Origin: Pseudomonadota bacterium
Lineage (GTDB): Bacteria; Pseudomonadota; Gammaproteobacteria; Steroidobacterales; Steroidobacteraceae
Assembly (NCBI GenBank): GCA_021847105.1
Contig: JAJZUT010000004.1
Coordinates: 1-64,000 of the forward strand
Length of the DNA: 64,000 bases
Reading direction: 5' to 3'
Positions 60,187 through 64,000 of the stretch are shown here, piece by piece. Positions within the stretch are counted from its first letter, which is position 1; each line of letters begins with the position of its first letter. A model generated the notes under the pieces. It did not search any database and was not told where the DNA came from. It worked only from the letters and a program-made list of their open reading frames with translations. The position numbers and the translations under genes were made by a program.

Positions 60187-61023
60187 TTACCAGCCAAAAC
60201 CGAATGCTGCAGCCGACAATGCCCCTGCAATCAGGCAGTACCAGGCAAACGGCGAGAGTGCCCAATCGTCGTGCTTGCGAAAATAGCGCATCAGGAAGGC
60301 GCTGCTCGCGTATGCCACAATCCCGGCGGCCACGGCCGCGAGCAGCGCCGGGCCGAACAGCGCATGGAGCAGATGGCCGTGCACGAGTTTCGGCACCTCG
60401 AGCGCTGCGGCCGCAAAGATCACCGGTGTGCCCATGAGGAACGTGAAGCGCGCTGCGGCCTCATGGTCGATGCCGCGCGTCAGGCCGCCGACGATGGTAG
60501 CCCCGGAGCGCGAGATTCCCGGCAGGAAGGCCAGACACTGGAAGGCGCCGATGATGAGCGCATCGAAGTACGAAAGCTGCTCGGCGCGCCGTGTGGCCGT
60601 GCGTCGCAGCGCCTCGCCGATCCACAGCAGTCCGGCGTTGCCGATCAGGAACAGTGCCGAGGCAAGTGGGTTTGCAAACAGGTGCGCGAGCGGCTTCTTC
60701 AACGTGAAGCCGATGATCACCGCCGGAATGGTCGCCACGATCAGGCGCGCAAGCAAGCCGCGCTGAGCCGCATTCTCCGCCGCCACACCGCGGCCCAGCA
60801 CGCCGGAGAGCATGGCGAGCCAGTCGGCGCGAAAGTAAAGCAGCAACGCGGTCGCGGTGCCCAGGTGAAGCATGACAAGAAACGGCAAAAATCCCGGCGC
60901 GGCCTGATCAATGGGCCAATGCAGCAGAGCCGGCACGATGACCGCGTGACCGAGCGAGCTGACGGGAAACAATTCGGTCGCGCCCTGCAGGACCGCGAAC
61001 AGAAGCGCATGCAGCGTATCCAA
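60187..61023 (-). CDS. uppP: Undecaprenyl-diphosphatase (UppP/BacA family)
   Basis: The 278-residue membrane enzyme starts at TTG 61023 preceded by GAGGTGA, giving DTLHALLFAVLQGATELFPV followed by SSLGH, the conserved E-x3-P-x-S-S motif of BacA/UppP. The second catalytic motif, PGISRSGATIVGGLTRG, is also complete. It recycles undecaprenyl pyrophosphate for cell-wall synthesis and can give bacitracin resistance. GTG 61032 is an alternative start. The motif has LFPVSSLGH where most have FLPVSSSGH, a small variation. It is a single gene. Confidence 0.92.
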   Translation of the reverse strand: MDTLHALLFAVLQGATELFPVSSLGHAVIVPALLHWPIDQAAPGFLPFLVMLHLGTATALLLYFRADWLAMLSGVLGRGVAAENAAQRGLLARLIVATIPAVIIGFTLKKPLAHLFANPLASALFLIGNAGLLWIGEALRRTATRRAEQLSYFDALIIGAFQCLAFLPGISRSGATIVGGLTRGIDHEAAARFTFLMGTPVIFAAAALEVPKLVHGHLLHALFGPALLAAVAAGIVAYASSAFLMRYFRKHDDWALSPFAWYCLIAGALSAAAFGFGW

Positions 61024-62023
61024 GATTCTCACCTCGCCGGGAGTTCGCCACGACACAGCGCCGCGGCACTGCCCTGAATTTGATCAGCCAGAACGAACAC
61101 AGATCCGCCGCCCCATCGTCCTGGTTGCACCGCTCTCGCCGGCTCCGGCTGCTGCGACACGGAGCAGGACAACGCGCGCGACCCAGTAACGAACAGATGC
61201 CCACCACCGCGCCGATTGCGATCTGAACAGGAATGCCAGCCGAGCACCGCTCGATCGCGTGAACTCGAACCGGCGACAATGAGGTCTCGGCGCAGTCTGG
61301 GCGATCACATCGTCTGGGCAGATGCCAGGACCACGCTCGCTCCCGCTGCGACACAACATCTGTGAGGCATGAAGGTTATGACCAGCACCGTATAATTGCA
61401 AGTTACAGCCGCCGCAGCTGTCCAGGAGAGCTGGGCTGCGCCCCCATCACCGCTGCCGTGACAAGACAATAGGAACAGGTGCGGCCTCACTCCGGCACAT
61501 CCAGGCAGTCTCGTAGGTGGTGCTCGCCCGCGCCACAGTGGGCACAATATGCGCGCCGTGAGCACATCACCATGACATCTGGGCGGAGGAAGCAGAGGAT
61601 GCGTGCGGGGGGAACTCGAGGTGCTGGGATGACCACGATGCTGCTGGGCGCCCTGCGCACAGGTGCATTGCGAGCTCGAATGCCGATCAGCGCTCATGCG
61701 AGGCGGGCGCTGACCCTCCGCCGTAGGCTTGATGCATGGAAGAGCTGCGATGAAGGCTGGACTCCTGAGCCATGCGGTGGCACTCCACGCAGCACGCATC
61801 CGAGCGCAGCGAACGCGCGCGCGTACAAAGGTCATCTCGAGTTCCGGCACGCGCCGGACATCTGCGACAGCGCCCGCTTGGCGTTCTCCGATAGTCAGGG
61901 TAAGGTTGACCGGGTCGACGGTTTAGCCCGTGCAGCGGAGCCGCCGCCGAGCATCGCGATGGCCGGCGTCCTGCGCATCACCCTGGGCCAAGCGCCTGGC
62001 ACGCAGGGACGAAAGACACGCCA
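61024..62023. other. Gap without a recognised gene
   Basis: About 1 kb lies between the uppP start and the TVP38 leader. A plus-strand frame that ends at 62027 overlaps the next ORF by ATGA, but its sequence shows no known domain and I do not call it. A TATAAT-like hexamer lies at 61391-61396 without a clear -35. Nothing else was identified. Confidence 0.4.
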
Positions 62024-62086
62024 ATGAGCCACTCAAAGGACCCAAACGCGAAGCCGCTGTCCCGGCCGAAGCGGCCGCGGCCATGA
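62024..62086 (+). CDS. Possible 20-codon leader ORF for the TVP38 gene
   Basis: ATG 62024 opens a 20-codon frame, basic and proline-rich (KPLSRPKRPRP at its end), whose stop overlaps the TVP38 start as ATGA (62083-62086). It could couple translation, or be chance. Confidence 0.25.
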   Translation: MSHSKDPNAKPLSRPKRPRP

Positions 62087-62766
62087 GAACGCGCGCGCGC
62101 GCGGCCTACGGTCTGGCAGTGCTTGCCGGGGTGGCCATCCTCCTCGTCGCGGTGAAATTCGCAATGGCGCCTACGCTCGGCTGGCTTGCCGCCCATCGGA
62201 CCCGGGCGTCGATCCCCTTCATTGTCGTGTATATCGTCGCGGCCGCGGCACTGCTGCCCGACTCCCTCCTCTCGCTTGCCGCCGGTGCGATCTTCGGGCT
62301 CACGCGCGGGTTTGTACTGGTATCGATCGGCAGCACCCTCGGGGCGGCGGTCGCGTTTTTCCTGGGCAGGACTCTTGCACGCGGCTGGATTAAGCGGCGC
62401 AGCGTGCGCTGGCCGAAATTTCACGCCCTCGAGCGCGCGACCGCGCGTCACGGATTCTGGATCGTGTTCCTCACCCGTCTTTCGCCACTCATCCCTTACA
62501 GTCTGCTCAATTACGCATACAGCATCACGGCGGTGCGCCCGCGTGATTACCTGCTCGCCTCCTGGATCGGCATGCTGCCGGGCGGCCTGCTCTACGTTTA
62601 CGTCGGTACGGCGGCGGCAAATCTGACTGCCGTACTGCGCGGTCATGCCTCGACCGGCCGACCGGGCGAGATCCTGCTGTGGACAGGCCTCGCTGCTACG
62701 ATCCTGCTCGTCGCCCTGCTCACCCATTTCGTCCGCCGGGAACTCGCCCGTGAGCTGCAGCCGTGA
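62083..62766 (+). CDS. TVP38/TMEM64 (DedA-like) membrane protein
   Basis: The 227-residue membrane protein has the VTT/SNARE-associated domain: LLPDSLLSLAAGAIFGLTRG, FVLVSIGSTLGAAVAFFLGR, WIVFLTRLSPLIPYSLLNYA, and YLLASWIGMLPGGLLYVYVG. Family members are linked to lipid scrambling or membrane homeostasis. The first hydrophobic helix begins after a short basic start at ATG 62083. A short upstream ORF overlaps it. The next gene is a TonB-dependent receptor on the same strand. Confidence 0.9.
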   Translation: MRTRARAAYGLAVLAGVAILLVAVKFAMAPTLGWLAAHRTRASIPFIVVYIVAAAALLPDSLLSLAAGAIFGLTRGFVLVSIGSTLGAAVAFFLGRTLARGWIKRRSVRWPKFHALERATARHGFWIVFLTRLSPLIPYSLLNYAYSITAVRPRDYLLASWIGMLPGGLLYVYVGTAAANLTAVLRGHASTGRPGEILLWTGLAATILLVALLTHFVRRELARELQP

Positions 62767-62842
62767 TCGCTCCGGGATGCACGCGCAGGACCGACCCACC
62801 GCCTCGCTGGGCCTGTCTGACACGCTAGAATCGAAGCCGCCG

Positions 62843-64000
62843 ATGCTTTCATTTGCACCTCTGCACAAGACCCTGTACGGCCGGTTGGCAAGCGTCACTG
62901 TCGCCTCTGCCACGGCCGTCGGCCGCTTCGCTCTCGCCTCGAAACGCGCCGCGGGCGCGATCCTGCTGCTGACCAACAGCCTGTGGATGGCAATGCCTGC
63001 CGCACGCGCTCATACCGCTGCCGCAGCGCTGCGCACGGTCATCGTCACCGCCGACGGGCAACGCGAGCCCGTGGCCAAGGTACCGGAGAGCATCAGCGTA
63101 TTCTCGGGGCGCACGCTCACGGCGCTCGATATCCATTCATTCAACGGCTATGCGTCCAAGATTCCGAATCTCTCGTTCGTCTACGGTGCCGGCTCGACCG
63201 GCATCTCGAACGCCAGGACCGTTGCCATCCGCGGCATCACCGGCCAGAACCTGTTCGGCACATCCGGCGCGACCGGCTTTTACCTCGACAGCACGCCGCT
63301 GCCCGAATCGGTCAATCCCCGCATCGTTGACGTCAAGCGCATCGAGATCCTCAAGGGTCCCCAGGGCACCCTGTTCGGAGAGAGCTCGCTCGGCGGCACG
63401 GTGCGCATCATCACCCGCGAGCCAAACCTGTCACGCACCGAGCTTGGCTACAGCGGCGAGGTTGGCTTCAGCGTTGGCGGCGGCAGCGCGGATGGCGGCG
63501 CGAGCCTGATCGGCAACCTAGCGCTCATGCCGGGGCGCCTCGCGCTGCGCCTGGTGCTGTTCGCCGATCATCAGGCAGGCTATCTGACCCGCACGTATCC
63601 TGCCGCTCCGGGCCCCGCCAACCTCAACCCCTTCCTGAACGTGCCGCGCAAACGCGTGGGTGACCAGGGCGCCAAGAGCCGCTACGGCGGTTCACTCACC
63701 GCCCGCGTGCATCTGAGCCACGCACTCGGCCTGCGACTACGCCTCCTGGCGCAGGGCACCCATGACAAGGGGTTTGCGGCGACTTTCGCGCCCTTGCCGA
63801 CCTTCAAGCCGCTCGACACGCTCAACCGCGCCTTCAATATCCAGCCCGGCGCGACCGATGCCTGGGTGCTACCTTCGCTAGAAATTCATTATCGGCGCGG
63901 ACGGCTGCGTCTGGTGTCGGCCACGAGTTATTTTTACCGCCATAATCGGGATATCGAGGATTCGACTTACGGCACAGAGCAGATCCTCAGCAGTTACTAT
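62843..64000 (+). CDS. TonB-dependent receptor, cut by window end
   Basis: The frame opens at ATG 62843 and stays open to the window edge (386 codons). It has a long N-terminal region with a hydrophobic signal (GAILLLTNSLWMAMPAARAH), a TonB box region (LRTVIVTADGQREPVAKVPE), and the plug domain: SISVFSGRTLTALDIHSFNG, VAIRGITGQNLFGTSGATGF, VDVKRIEILKGPQGTLFGES, SLGGTVRIITREPNL. Barrel strands follow. The plug resembles FecA/iron-complex-like receptors of sphingomonad or xanthomonad type, but the ligand cannot be named. The 3' end is missing. Confidence 0.92.
   Translation, partial: MLSFAPLHKTLYGRLASVTVASATAVGRFALASKRAAGAILLLTNSLWMAMPAARAHTAAAALRTVIVTADGQREPVAKVPESISVFSGRTLTALDIHSFNGYASKIPNLSFVYGAGSTGISNARTVAIRGITGQNLFGTSGATGFYLDSTPLPESVNPRIVDVKRIEILKGPQGTLFGESSLGGTVRIITREPNLSRTELGYSGEVGFSVGGGSADGGASLIGNLALMPGRLALRLVLFADHQAGYLTRTYPAAPGPANLNPFLNVPRKRVGDQGAKSRYGGSLTARVHLSHALGLRLRLLAQGTHDKGFAATFAPLPTFKPLDTLNRAFNIQPGATDAWVLPSLEIHYRRGRLRLVSATSYFYRHNRDIEDSTYGTEQILSSYY

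Noticed and set aside
60109..61077. 322-codon plus-strand frame
   Set aside because: It is antisense to uppP, whose catalytic motifs are complete.
61479..62027. 182-codon plus-strand frame ending in ATGA with the TVP38 leader
   Set aside because: No domain, composition typical of shadow frames, and no start signal. The overlap is noted in the leader ORF finding only.

Overview
The window is GC-rich, dense bacterial chromosome. The mix of a PEP-CTERM protein, an UrcA-family protein, a bufferin-type DUF2282/MNIO cluster, an RND efflux operon, TonB-dependent receptors and a UppP-type phosphatase suggests a gammaproteobacterium of the Xanthomonadales/Nevskiales kind. That placement is an inference from gene content. 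No rRNA, tRNA or CRISPR array was seen.

Layout. Bases 1-1870 are scrambled accessory DNA: a remnant that looks like a TnsA-type endonuclease, a ccdAB toxin-antitoxin pair, and several degenerate TGGAATC..GGTGG units on both sides of ccdAB that look like old IS21-type ends. Bases 1871-7700 hold isolated genes (PEP-CTERM protein, TMEM175-like channel, SDR, divergent SRAP protein), a CoA-transferase fossil and long gene-poor stretches. A DUF1800/DUF1501 pair follows at 7701-10710. Bases 11090-14981 are a complete bufferin-type locus: an ECF sigma factor and NrsF-like anti-sigma on the minus strand, and bufA-bufB-bufC-doxX on the plus strand. The gap between them carries two back-to-back promoters with the same -35 hexamer and 17-bp spacers. 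An IS3-family element (15259-16517) has a full-length transposase that has lost two of three DDE residues. Next come a YXWGXW lipoprotein, a MarR regulator and a three-gene RND efflux operon (18186-24688), then YbaK-like, methyltransferase, amine oxidase and S41 protease genes.

Bases 31290-41352 are a cobalamin uptake and salvage operon headed by a cobalamin riboswitch: btuB, cobO, bluB, cbiB, cobD, cobU, cobT, cobS, cobC and a PduX-like threonine kinase. Together they cover outer-membrane uptake, adenosylation, synthesis of 5,6-dimethylbenzimidazole, synthesis of aminopropanol phosphate from threonine, and nucleotide-loop assembly. No corrin-ring genes are present here. A 45-codon ORF sits between cobO and bluB with ATGA overlaps at both ends.

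Bases 41419-54116 are regulatory and stress genes: Nudix hydrolase, a decayed PAS-histidine kinase, class V aminotransferase, UspA, Acg-type nitroreductase with a tiny membrane ORF, two Crp/Fnr regulators, a hybrid histidine kinase, and a MerR/CDF metal-efflux pair with a 19-bp-spaced promoter. Bases 54182-64000 are mostly envelope genes: a lipoprotein/beta-barrel pair, UrcA, DUF3300 with a broken DUF2950 partner, an MFS transporter, a UppP-like phosphatase, a TVP38 protein and a TonB-dependent receptor cut by the window edge.
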